From Gari tellinella (Eukaryota; Mollusca; Bivalvia; Cardiida; Psammobiidae), in contig OV277871.1 of assembly GCA_922989275.2 (NCBI GenBank), positions 59,665,848-59,729,847 on the forward strand: a stretch of DNA of 64,000 nt, read 5' to 3'. Under the pieces are notes generated by a model. It searched no databases, was not told where the DNA came from, and saw only the letters and a program-made list of their open reading frames with translations. Below, piece by piece: positions 44,090 to 53,679 of this stretch. The translations under genes were made by a program, and so were the position numbers. Each line of letters begins with the position of its first letter. The stretch's first letter is position 1.

Positions 44090-47000
44090 TTGTCCGCTCT
44101 CTAACTCAACTATTTTTTATCCGATCTTCCACAAACTTGCTGAAAATGTTGATTGATATAAAATCAAGGTCTAGTTTGATTACCACTAAAATCGCATAAG
44201 GTATTTTTGAGTTATTGCCTGTTAATTAATAAAAAAAGTACTGTTTCAGTCATTTTTGCACTCTAAAACAAACAGCTTTTATCGGATATTCACCAAACAT
44301 GCTGAAAATATTTATTCATATAAAATTTAGGTCTACATGCAGTTTGATTATTACTAAAATCGCATGTGGCATTTCTGAGTTTTTGCCCTTTATGTATTAA
44401 GAAATGACTGTTTTCAGCAAGTTTTGCTCTCTAACATAAATACGTTTTATTGGATCTTCACCAAACTTGCTGAAAATGTTTATTGATATAAAATCAAGGT
44501 TTAGTTTGATAACTACTAAAATCGCATAAGGTATATCTGAGTTATTGCCTGTTTATTAATAAAAAAATGACTGTTTCAGTCACCTTTGCACTCTAACACA
44601 TACAGTTTTTATCGGATATTCACTAAACTTGCTGAAAATGTTTTAATTATATAAAATTTAGGTCTAGTTTGATTATTACAAAAATTGCATGTGGCATATC
44701 TGAGTTTTGCCCTTTATGTATTAAAATGACTGTTATCAGCAAGTTTTGCTCTCTAACACAAATAAAAATTTTTAATCTTCACCAAACTTGCTGAAAGTTT
44801 TCATTTATATAAAATCAAGGTTAAGTTTGAATCCTACTAAAATCGCATAAGGCATGTTGGAGTAAAGGCCCTAAAATTATTTTAAAAAAATGCTGTTTCA
44901 GCCTTTTTAGCTCGCCTGTACGAAGTACATGACGATCTATTGCAATACCCCCGGTGTAGTCGTCGTCGTCGTCGTTGTCGTCGTTGTCGTCGGCGTCGTC
45001 GTGAACGGCGTAAACAATTTGAACAAAATCCCTATAACTTCTATGTCCCTTAAGGTATTGCTTTCATAGTTGGTATATGTGTGCATAGTGACAAGACCTT
45101 TCCATGCACAGGACAATTTGGACCCCTGTGACCTTGACGTTGAATTCAGGGCCCGCGTTTAGGTTTCGAAATCTGTGTTTAGGTTTCGAAAAATGCCTAT
45201 AACTTCTATGTCCCTTGAGGTATTGCTTTCATAGTTGGTATGTGTGTGTATATGGATATGACCTTTCCATGCACAGAACAATTTGGATCCCTGTGACCTT
45301 GACCATGAACTTAGGGCCCGCGTTTAGGTTTCAAAATCTGTGTTTAGGTTTTGAAAAATGCCTTTAACTTCCATGTCCCTTGAGGTATTGCTTTCATAGT
45401 TGGTATGTGTGTGTATATGGACAAGACCTTTCCATACACAGCAAAAGTTGGACCCCTGTGACCTTGACCTTGAACTTAGGGCCCGCGTTTAGGTTTCGAA
45501 ATCTGTGTTTAGGTTTTGAAAAATGCCTTTAACTTCTATGTCCCTTGAGGAATTGCTTTCATAGTTGGCATGTGTGTGTATATGGACAAGACCTTTCCAT
45601 ACACAGAAAAATTGGACCACTGTGACCTTGACCTTGAACTTAGGGCCTGCGTTTAGGTTTCGAAATCTGTGTTCATATAACTTTTATGTCCCTTGAGGTA
45701 TTGCTTACATAGTTGGTATTTGTGTGTATATGGACAACACACAGACAAATTTGGACCCCTGTGACCTTGACCTTGAACTTAGATCCAGGGTTATGGTTTT
45801 GAAATCTGTGTTTAGGTTTCAAAAATGCTTCCATTTCCTATGTACCTTGAGGTGTAACTTCATATTTGATTTTCATGTGTATATGCCTATATGGACAAGA
45901 CCTTTCCATGCAGGCAAAAAGGTTGACCTCGGTGACCTTAAATGTGCTTTTAAGTTTCTAAATGTGCCGATGGCGAGCTTTGTTGTCTCTCTGACAACTC
46001 TTGTTTGCTCTCTAACACAAAGAGTTTTCATCGGATCTTCACCAAACTTGCTGAAATACGTTATTTATGTAAAATCTAGGTCCAGTGTGATTTTTACTAA
46101 AATCCCATAAGGATTATCTTAGTTATTGCCCTTTATGTATTAAAAAGGACAGTTTCACCATTTTTTGCTCTCTAACACAAATACTTTTTTTTATTGAGTT
46201 TTACCAAACTTGCTGAAAATGTTTATTTAAATAAAATCAAGGTTTGGTTTAAATACTACTAAAATCGCAAACGGCATGTCTGAGTTTTAGCCCTTTAAGT
46301 ATTAAAAATTAATGTTTCAGCATTTTTTGCTTTCTAACACATACAGTTTTTTTATCAGATATTCACCAAACTTGTTGAAAATGTTGAAATCTAGGTCAAT
46401 CATCTTAACTATCAAAATCGCACAAGGCATGTTGGAGTAATTGCCCTTGAATGACTAAAAATTGACTAATTCAGGCTTGTCAGCTTTCTGACTCAAACAG
46501 TTTTAATTTGATCTTTACCAAATTTGCTGAAAATAATATTTGCATAAAATCTTGGTCCAGTTTTTTAAATACCCAAATCGCCGAAGGAGTTATGGTTCTT
46601 CAATTTTTAAAATGTTGCTATTTTATCCTTATTTTTGCCCTGTCCACTCTGTAAAATGACCAGTTTTTATTCTATTTTAGCCAAATATTTGGTCAATGGT
46701 TGCATGTGCTTCATCTTAGCCGTGTTGGTAATAAGTTAAGTAGTAAATGACCACTCCATTTTTCCTTTACCTCTATTAAAGGATTTTCATTCATCTGTAT
46801 TCGATTTTTTTCTTGACCTAGATTTAAAACCAATACACATTGTCAGCAAGTTTGGTGAAGATCCAATAAAAAGCGTTTGTGTTAGAAAGCAGAAAATGCT
46901 GAAACAGTCATTTTTTAATTATTCAAGGGCAATAACTCAGATATGCCTTATGCGATTTTGCTAGTTCTTGAACCTGACCTAGATTATTTACTAATAAACA

Positions 47001-47090
47001 TTTGTAGCAAGTTTGGTGAAGACCCAAAAAGATGTATTTGAGTTAGAGAGCGGACAAGGCTGAAACAGTCATTTTCAGCAAGCTTGGTAA
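44090..47090. repeat. ~160 bp tandem array with inverted end
   Basis: Direct units marked by aaacttgctgaaaatgtt occur near 44,135, 44,298, 44,465, 44,630 and 44,790, and again after an insertion near 46,050, 46,212, 46,375 and 46,530. From about 46,840 the units are inverted (tcagcaagtttggtgaagat, then tagcaagtttggtgaagac at 47,007). The outermost left unit begins TTGTCCGCTCTCTAACTCAA and the right end shows the same 20 bases inverted at 47,038-47,057, so the whole is bounded by long inverted arms made of array units. Other words: actaaaatcgcataaggcat, tgagttattgcccttt. Non-coding. Confidence 0.85.
44909..46006 (+). mobile_element. HINE-1 array element, nested copy
   Basis: 1.1 kb insertion in the array above. 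It starts agctcgcctgtacgaagtac with a small stem (ctgtac / gtacatg), then a (GTC)n microsatellite (44,955-45,000), about five ~165 bp units (aacttctatgtcccttgagg, ttgctttcatagttggtatg, ctgtgaccttgaccttgaac, gtttaggtttcgaaatctgt), then the inverted subterminal GGCGAGCT (45,972), a 3' hairpin GTTGTC-tctct-GACAAC (45,982-45,998) and the tail tcttgttt. Inserted beside a T run. The plan matches what is known for Helentron-derived non-autonomous elements (HINEs) and the bivalve 'pearl' type elements. No Rep/helicase frame. Confidence 0.8.
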
Positions 47091-47163
47091 AGATTATCCG
47101 TATTTTGTTTAAACGCTCACCCCCCTGTGAATATTATTTACACGTTTTGACTGGATCTCATAG

Positions 47164-47365
47164 TTTAACTCTGTGCCTACTTTACAGAGTTTACAAACTG
47201 TTTAAATATAGAAAGACGCCGCGTCACGCGGCGTGTCACCTGGGTCCAAACTGCTTGACACTCGTCTTAAGGTTTGTTTAATTAAAACAATGCATACATC
47301 TAAACTGAACAAATTTAGCAGACGACAATGTCAAAGCAGACGTCAGTGCAGAAGAATAAGGGTTA
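47164..47365. repeat. M-B element
   Basis: Left ttaactctgtgcctacttta, hairpin tip gacgccgcgtcacgcggcgt, right arm ctgggtccaaactgcttgac, then agcagacgacaatgtcaaag, cagacgtcagtgcag and agaataagggttaa. Confidence 0.8.
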
Positions 47366-47913
47366 ACCGCTTCATTTTCAGTGCTCCAGATACACATGTT
47401 AGCGGGAGTAATCTGAACTAATCTAAATTTTTCTCACTCATTTCAGCACCGAATGCTATGGTGTTACTACTGATTAAACCGTCTCTTCGAGACAATTTTA
47501 ATGAGTATGACACCATTAGGTTTGAAAGCAGAAATAAAGATTTTACTTTTCGAAATATTTCAATTATCTGGAGCCCTGTATTTACATAGCTGTCCTTCTT
47601 TCCATTCACATGGTTAAACTCTTTTATGGATATAATATCCATAAATTAAAAAAAATTAAAACGCGAATTTCTTAGATAAATCCGCTTTTTGTGGAAGAAT
47701 CACGTACTATGTAGTTCTAATGGGATCCCAAACAACCGTTTTAGGCAGCTTTCCCCAAAACACAATGCGGCTTTAAGGGATGTTATTAATATCCAAGTCT
47801 ATTAATAATTCACAAATATATAACATTTATTTCCAATCCGTTTCGGATGTTTCCGTGAAAAACGTCTCGAGCTGAATACATCGCCCTGTACCTAACCGCC
47901 AACTGATAATGTT
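47366..47913. other. no recognised feature
   Basis: AT-rich; no coding signature in the 74-codon minus frame at 47,418-47,642. Confidence 0.45.
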
Positions 47914-48169
47914 TACAGTGGAGAAAACGTTATTCTTTCCCGTTTAAACGCAAACAAAACGCAAACGCAAATCGATAAAATGTAGAAAATTAACATTCCT
48001 TGACATTTCTAATCATCACTTTATATCTAAATGGCAAACAGTTTGGAGCCTGATAAGACGCCGGGTTATCCGGCGTCTGATCTGGCTCCAAACTGTTTGC
48101 AATAGAAATAGAAATGATAGTTTTAGCGCAAACGCGTTGTTTGGGAAAGAATAGCGTTTTCTCCAATAA
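47914..48169 (+). repeat. M-A element
   Basis: Left tacagtggagaaaacgttat is consensus; right tagcgttttctccaataat has lost the last bases. HP 48,032-48,099, loop gccgggttatccggc, one extra gaaata repeat after it. Confidence 0.92.
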
Positions 48170-48286
48170 TTGATTAAGGAACATATTATTAAGCCAATTA
48201 TCTAAAGTTTATAATGCAGTTAACTTTTGACAATATAATTTGTATGACGGGACTGATAGTCGAGAACACGCAGATAGTTTTTTTTT

Positions 48287-50162
48287 AGCTCGCCTGTACG
48301 TAGTACATGACGAGCTATTGCAATACCCCCGGTGTAGTCGTCGTCGTCGTTGTCGTCGTCGTTGTCGTCGTTGTCGTCGGCGTCGTCGTGAACGGCGTAA
48401 ACAATTTTAAGAACATGTCTATAACTTCTATGTCCCTTGAGGTATTGCTTTCATAGTTGGTATGTGTGTGTATATGGACCCCTGTGACCTTGACCTTGAA
48501 CTTAGGGCCTGCGTTTAGGTTTCGAAGTCTGCGTTTAGGTTTCGAAAATGCATTTAAACTACTATGTCCCTTGAGGTATTGCTTCCATAGTTAGTATGTG
48601 TGTGTATACCTTTCCATGCACAGAAAAATTTAGACTCCTGTGACTTTGACCTTGAACTTAGAGCCTGCGTTTAGGTTTCGAAATCTGCGTTTAGGTTATG
48701 AAAAATGCCTTTAACTTCTACATGTATATCCATTAAGGTATTGCTTCCATAGTCGGGCTGTGTGTGTATATAGACAAGACCTTTCCATGCTCAGAAAAAT
48801 GTAGACCCTGTGACCTTGACCTTGAACTCAGGGCCTGCGTTTAGGTTTCGAAATCTGCGTTTAGGTTTCGAAAAAGGCCTTTAACTTCTATGTCCCTTGA
48901 GGTATTGCTTCAATAGTTGGTATGTGTGTGTATATGGACAAGACCTTTCCATGCACAGAAATGTTTTGACCCCTGTGACCTTGAACTTAGGGCCTGCGTT
49001 TAGGTTTCGAAATCTGCGTTTAGGTTTAGAAAAATGCCTTTTACTTCTATGTCCCTTAAGGTATTGCTTTCATAGTCGGTATGCATGTGTATATAGACAA
49101 GACCTTTACATGCACCGAAAAATTTAGACCCCTGTGACCTTGACCTTGAACTTAGGGCTGTGTTTAGGTTTCGAAATCTGTGTTTAGGTTTAGAAAAATG
49201 CCTTCAACTTCTATGTCCTTTGAGGTATTGCTTTCATAGTTGGTATGTATGTGTATATGGACATGACCTTTTGATGCACAGAAACATTTGGACCCCTTGA
49301 CCTTGAACTAAGAGCCTGTGTTTAGGTTTCGAAATATGCGTTTAGGTTTCGAAAAATGCATTTAACTTCTATATCCTTTGAGGTATTGCTTTCATAGTTG
49401 GTATGTGTGTGTATATGGACAAGACCTTTCCATGCACATATACATTTGGACCCTTGTGACCTTGACCTTGAACTTAGGTCCTGTGTTTAGGTTTTGAAAA
49501 ATGCCTTTAACTTCTATGTCCCTTGAGGTATTGCTTTCATAGTTGGTTTATGTGTGTATATGGACAAGACCTTTCCAGGCACAGCAACATTTAGACCCCT
49601 GCGACCTTGACTTTGAACTTAGGGCCCATGTTTAGTTTTCGAAATCTTTGTTTTGGTTTCTCAAAATTTTTATTACTCCTATGTCCATTGAAATATTCCT
49701 TTCATATTCAGTTTGCATGTGATCTTTCCTTGCATGCAAACTATTTGAGCCCTCTGACATTGACCTTGAACTTAGGACCCGCGTTTAGGTTTCAAAGTCT
49801 GCTTTTAGGTTTCTCATAATTTCTTTAACTCATATATCCATTGAGATATTTCTTTCATTTTTGGCATGCATGTGTATATGAACACGACCTTTCCATACAT
49901 GTAAAAAAAAATTAGCCCAGTGTCCTTGACCTTGAACTAAGGTCGCGAAAGGTTTTAGGTTTCGAAATCTGCGTTTAGGTTTCAAAAATGCTTATAACTC
50001 CTATGTCCCTTGAGGTCTTATTTTCATATTTGATTTGCCAGTGTATATGGACAAGACCTTTCTATGCAGGCAAAAAGGTTGACCTTTGTGACCTTGAGTG
50101 TGCTTTTAAGTTTCTAAAGGTGCCGGTGGCGAGCTTTGTTGTCTCTCTGACAACTCTTGTTT
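48287..50162 (+). mobile_element. HINE-1 array element, long copy
   Basis: 1.88 kb. Same left end as the nested copy (agctcgcctgtacgtagtac), with the GTC microsatellite at 48,338-48,390 and about ten or eleven ~145-165 bp units. It closes with GGCGAGCT (50,129-50,136), the identical 3' hairpin (50,138-50,154) and tcttgttt. It sits in a T9 run on the left. Units are more diverged towards the 3' end. The 70-76 codon frames here are translations of array units (LDPCDLDLE-like and LNLGPAFRF-like) and are not genes. Confidence 0.82.
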
Positions 50163-50177
50163 ATAAGTTGAAATACC

Positions 50178-50411
50178 TTGGAGAATACGTTATTATTTTT
50201 ACCTATCAACATGTTTAACATTATTATTTTTTATACAAATATTTTGGAGTCAGATGTAACGACCGGGTAACCCGGAGTCTAACCAGGCTCTAAATATTTT
50301 GCCATTAGATTAAAATAGATAGTTAAATATAACACCATGTCATTTATTACATTTTAGGGAATTGAATTTGCGTTTCGTTAAAACCGGGAAAATAACGTTT
50401 TATCCTCTGTA
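50178..50411 (-). repeat. M-A element, old
   Basis: ccttggagaatacgttatta on the left, ataacgttttatcctctgta on the right. Hairpin arms are AT-shifted (caaatattttggagtcagat / ggctctaaatattttgcc) around gaccgggtaacccgg. Confidence 0.75.
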
Positions 50412-50733
50412 TTAATTGAACAAGTATTGTGTTTCCTTGAAACAAATCCCGTATCAAAACTATGATACCTGTTATAAAGCGGTACTGAGTGCAAGCTTTC
50501 AGAATTTCACCATTAAAGTGTCAATCGTATAATCTCATATAATCTTGGATAATGTGTTCAATAACAAAGAGCCGATTTTGACGCTTTGAGGATAGTTTTA
50601 GTCTCTCTTGCTAGAGCTTAGTTTGGATTATGATTGTACTGTTGAAACAGATCTGTTACAATAACGCCTTAACTCAGTCCTTCTGAATTTTCACATGGAC
50701 AAGTCCAGTTTTTAAAACAGTCAAAACCTTTGT
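50412..50733. other. no recognised feature
   Basis: AT-rich spacer. Confidence 0.5.
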
Positions 50734-50831
50734 ACAGTAAAGAATACGTTATTCTTTCCCGTTTTAATGCAAACGCAATAAAATGTAGAAAACGACAACC
50801 TTTAAACCATTTGAGCTTTAATATAGGAATA
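50734..50831 (+). repeat. M-A left half
   Basis: tacagtaaagaatacgttat, tctttcccgttttaatgc and aataaaatgtagaaaacgac are present; the copy ends before its hairpin, where another inverted-repeat element begins. Confidence 0.7.
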
Positions 50832-50955
50832 AACACCTTTTTGCCGTTTATGACGGTATGAATACATTAGTTTCGCTTCGGGCCCATCGGGCGTTTACGA
50901 TAAACTTACCCCGAAGCTAATGTATTCATATCGTCGTGAGCGGCAAACAGATGTT
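50832..50955. repeat. 124 bp foldback element
   Basis: Long inverted arms of about 50 bp: aacacctttttgccgtttat on the left pairs with gtgagcggcaaacagatgtt on the right, and tatgaatacattag pairs with ctaatgtattcata. The tip is GC-rich (cttcgggcccatcgggcg). Ends just before HINE-2. Confidence 0.8.
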
Positions 50956-50958
50956 GTT

Positions 50959-52206
50959 ATGCTCCCCTTTAGGGGGAGCATATAGTCGCCGCTTTGTCCG
51001 TCCGTCCGTGTTTCCGCCCGTCCGTCTGTCCGTCCGTGCTTACGGGAGGATACTTATGTGGCTAAAATTCTTAGCCCCATAATTGAAAAACATTAACCTG
51101 GCCATCTCTTGTGACATTAACCTGGCCATTTCTTGTGACATTAACCTGGCCAGTTGTGGGAGATATGGTTAGGGGTAGGGTTAGCCTCCAGATCATTTTT
51201 TTCCAAGTTAGAGCAAAAATAAATTGTCGCTTGTGTGGCTAGCCACCCAAAAGAAATGCATAGAAAATAGCCACATAAGTATCCTCCCGTTAGAACGTCC
51301 GTCCGTCCGTCACGCTTTTTTGTCCGGAGCATATCTCTTGAACGGTTACCGTAGGTTGATGAAACTTGATACAGTGATAGAGAATGACAGGAGGAGGTGC
51401 AGTACACAAGAATCGTAACTCTTTCATCTCCCCAATTTTGAATTATCTCCCTTTTTCTCATAAAAAAAATCAATTTTGTCCGGAGCATATCTCTAGACCG
51501 TTACACTGAAAGTAACAGTGATAGAGGATGACTAAAGTAAGTGCAGTGCACAAGAACGGTAACTCTGCCATCTCCCAATATTGAATTATCTCCCTTTTTC
51601 TAAAAAATACAAAACAATTTTGTCCGGAGTATATCTCTCGACTGCTATATCGTAAGTTAATTGAACTTGATACAGTGATAGGTGATGACATAAGGAGGTG
51701 CAGCACACAAGAATCATGACTCTGTCATCTCCCAATATTTAATTATCTCCCCTTTTGTATTTAAAAAAAAATAAAAATTCTGGAGCATATCTCCTGAGCA
51801 TTGCATTGTAAGTTGATGAAACTTCATACAGTGATACGAGATGACAGAAAGAGTGCTGTACTCAAGAACCATAACTCTGCCATCTCCCAATATTGAATTA
51901 TCTCCCTTTTTCTACATAAATGTTTTAAAAAAATCAAATTTTCTGCAGCACTGTAACTTGAACCTTACTACTGTGTTAGCGGATGACAAAAGGAAGTGTA
52001 GTACACAAGAATTATAACTCTGTCATCTCCAAATATTGAATTGCCTCCTTTTTTCATAATGAATTCATTTTTGTCCGAAGCATATCTCCTGAATGTTACA
52101 CCGTAAGTTGGTGAAACTTGTTACTGTTTTCACCTACTAAACATGCTATACCTTGGGCTTTTTCTTTGTGGGGAGCATCCATCGTTGGGAACGATATTCT
52201 TGCTCT
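50959..52206 (+). mobile_element. HINE-2 array element
   Basis: Begins with a palindrome atgctcccctttaggggg (50,959), then (TCCG)n microsatellite (gtccgtccgtcc). Units of ~150-170 bp follow, marked by ttgtccggagcatatctct, gatgaaacttgatacagtga, gtacacaagaa and tctgtcatctccc-aatattgaattatctccc. It closes with the inverted ggggagcat (52,170-52,178), a hairpin ATCGTT-ggg-AACGAT (52,181-52,195) and the tail attcttgctct. Same plan as HINE-1 with unrelated unit sequence. Its microsatellite is split by the element at 51,043-51,289. Confidence 0.78.
51040..51292. mobile_element. 247 bp TIR element with TTA target duplication
   Basis: Body 51,043-51,289, bounded by TTA on both sides. The ends cgggaggatacttatgtggc and its exact inverse gccacataagtatcctcccg form a perfect 22 bp terminal repeat (the last two bases are TA). 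Inside are three tandem ~23 bp units (cattaacctggccatctctt and variants, 51,091-51,160). It interrupts HINE-2 between gtccgtgc and gaacgtccgtcc, so it is the younger insertion. Confidence 0.88.
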
Positions 52207-52634
52207 AATAAAATTAGGTGAAAGTTCCAGCCGTAAAGGCCGTTAAATGTGCAAACCGACTAGATTACCCCTTATTTTGGGCAATAAAAACTGTACCGTG
52301 AGAACGACATAAAACTTTTTGATGCACATTTTTGTTATAAGTCACGTACTGTGGCGTTATTTGACAGAATTTGATGAAATAAAAAGTAGATATTGATAAA
52401 ATAATCCTTTCCCGAGGGTACCACAAGAGAATATCGGCGATCGAGTCTATTTTAGCATCAGTTTAAGTCGATAGTAAAGACTAGATGTCGAATTGCGCTG
52501 TTTTCCTGGTCTCTATAATAGAAGTATAGTAAAAAAAAAAAAGTTTTTTAAACGGGGGGGGGGGGTGTTAATAGATCTAGATGTATGTGTCAAGTACCTG
52601 TGGTGTGCATAGAAGATTTGTGCACTCTGGTGCA
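52207..52634. other. no gene; homopolymers
   Basis: A12 at 52,531-52,542 and G12 at about 52,554-52,565 (gggggggggggg). Otherwise unrecognised. Confidence 0.5.
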
Positions 52635-52980
52635 TTATAGCGTTCCATCTCTACAATGACACCGAATGGGAGACAGAAATATTTGCGTTGTTCGGAGGGA
52701 GTCGTTAAAGATCGGCTTATATTTGCAAACAGCTTAAATCTAGATCAGACGCCGCGTAATGCGGCGCCTGATCTGGATTCAAGCTGTTTGTCACTCGTTA
52801 TTAAGTTTTTTTGGTCAAAATGACTATTATGTTACTTTGAGAAAAACAGCAGACGACACTTCTAAGCAGACGACATTGCAGTCATGAATAGGTTTGACAT
52901 AATTGTCTTGTTTAGGGGCAAAGGTCGTTGTAAGGAGGAACTCGTTGTTGGGAAGGCCGTTGTAGAGAGGGAACACTGTA
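52635..52980. repeat. M-C element with M-B-like interior
   Basis: Left tatagcgttccatctctaca (slightly mutated), right gttgtagagagggaacactgta. HP 52,726-52,793 (gcaaacagcttaaatctaga ... gccgcgtaatgcggc ... ctggattcaagctgtttg). Between hairpin and right end lies cagcagacgacacttctaag and cagacgacattgcagtc, the block otherwise seen in M-B. Confidence 0.88.
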
Positions 52981-53434
52981 TTTGTAAATGACAAGCATAT
53001 TCGTTGCAAGGGTTCAATAAGTTAACAGTACAAACGCCATGTAGTCACTCAGCAACATGTATCTACAATTTCTCGCAAAGAATATAAAATACCAAGCTAC
53101 TCGGCAGCAATTTACCTGGATGCAACTGCACAACCTCAATCACTGCAATGAAGTCATTAATTTCAAACTCTTGACGACTGCTTGTAAAATCTAGATATTT
53201 AACATAAGACATACTGAAGTTAGTGAAATAGTTATTGTACTCAGGGTAAGGCACTGGCGTGGTTAACGCAGAGAGTTAAGTGTCATATGCACGTGTTGTT
53301 CACACATAAAATGAAAACTCGGCAACAGCTAGCTTAGCTCCATTTAACTCTAATAAACGGGTATGGTTGATCTTTAGAAGCGAACTCGCGTTTTTGAAGT
53401 TCAATACTACAAGTATAACTATGTACACTCGACG
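52981..53434. other. no recognised feature
   Basis: AT-rich spacer before the LINE-bearing M-A copy. Confidence 0.5.
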
Positions 53435-53679
53435 TACAGTGGAGAGGACGCTATTCATTTCCGTTTAGAAGCACACGAAACGCACACATATTACAATAAA
53501 TGTAGAAATACATTTTCTAAAGAAATATGACTATTTATTTTAATTTTAGTTGAAAACACTTAAGAGCCTGATCAGACACCGGATTACTCGGCGTCAGATC
53601 TTGCTATAGACTATTTGAAATATAAATCAAAGTTAAGCGTGAACGTGTTTCTTGGGAAAAAATATTTAAGTCTTCTCCT
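53435..53679 (+). repeat. M-A element interrupted by the LINE
   Basis: Left tacagtggagaggacgctat; HP 53,550-53,620 (gaaaacacttaagagcctga ... ggattactcggcg ... gatcttgctatagac); then aagttaagcgtgaacgtgtt and tcttgggaaaaaat. The right terminal repeat is cut at tcttctcct, about eight bases short, exactly where LINE sequence begins. Confidence 0.82.

Noticed and set aside
45724..46110. 128-codon plus frame in the HINE-1 array
   Set aside because: It is made of array units, and the same peptide-like pieces recur at 48,897, 49,607 and 49,988.
52554..52565. G12 run as a regulatory or quadruplex site
   Set aside because: A single homopolymer next to an A12 run; more likely a neutral tract or assembly-sensitive site.
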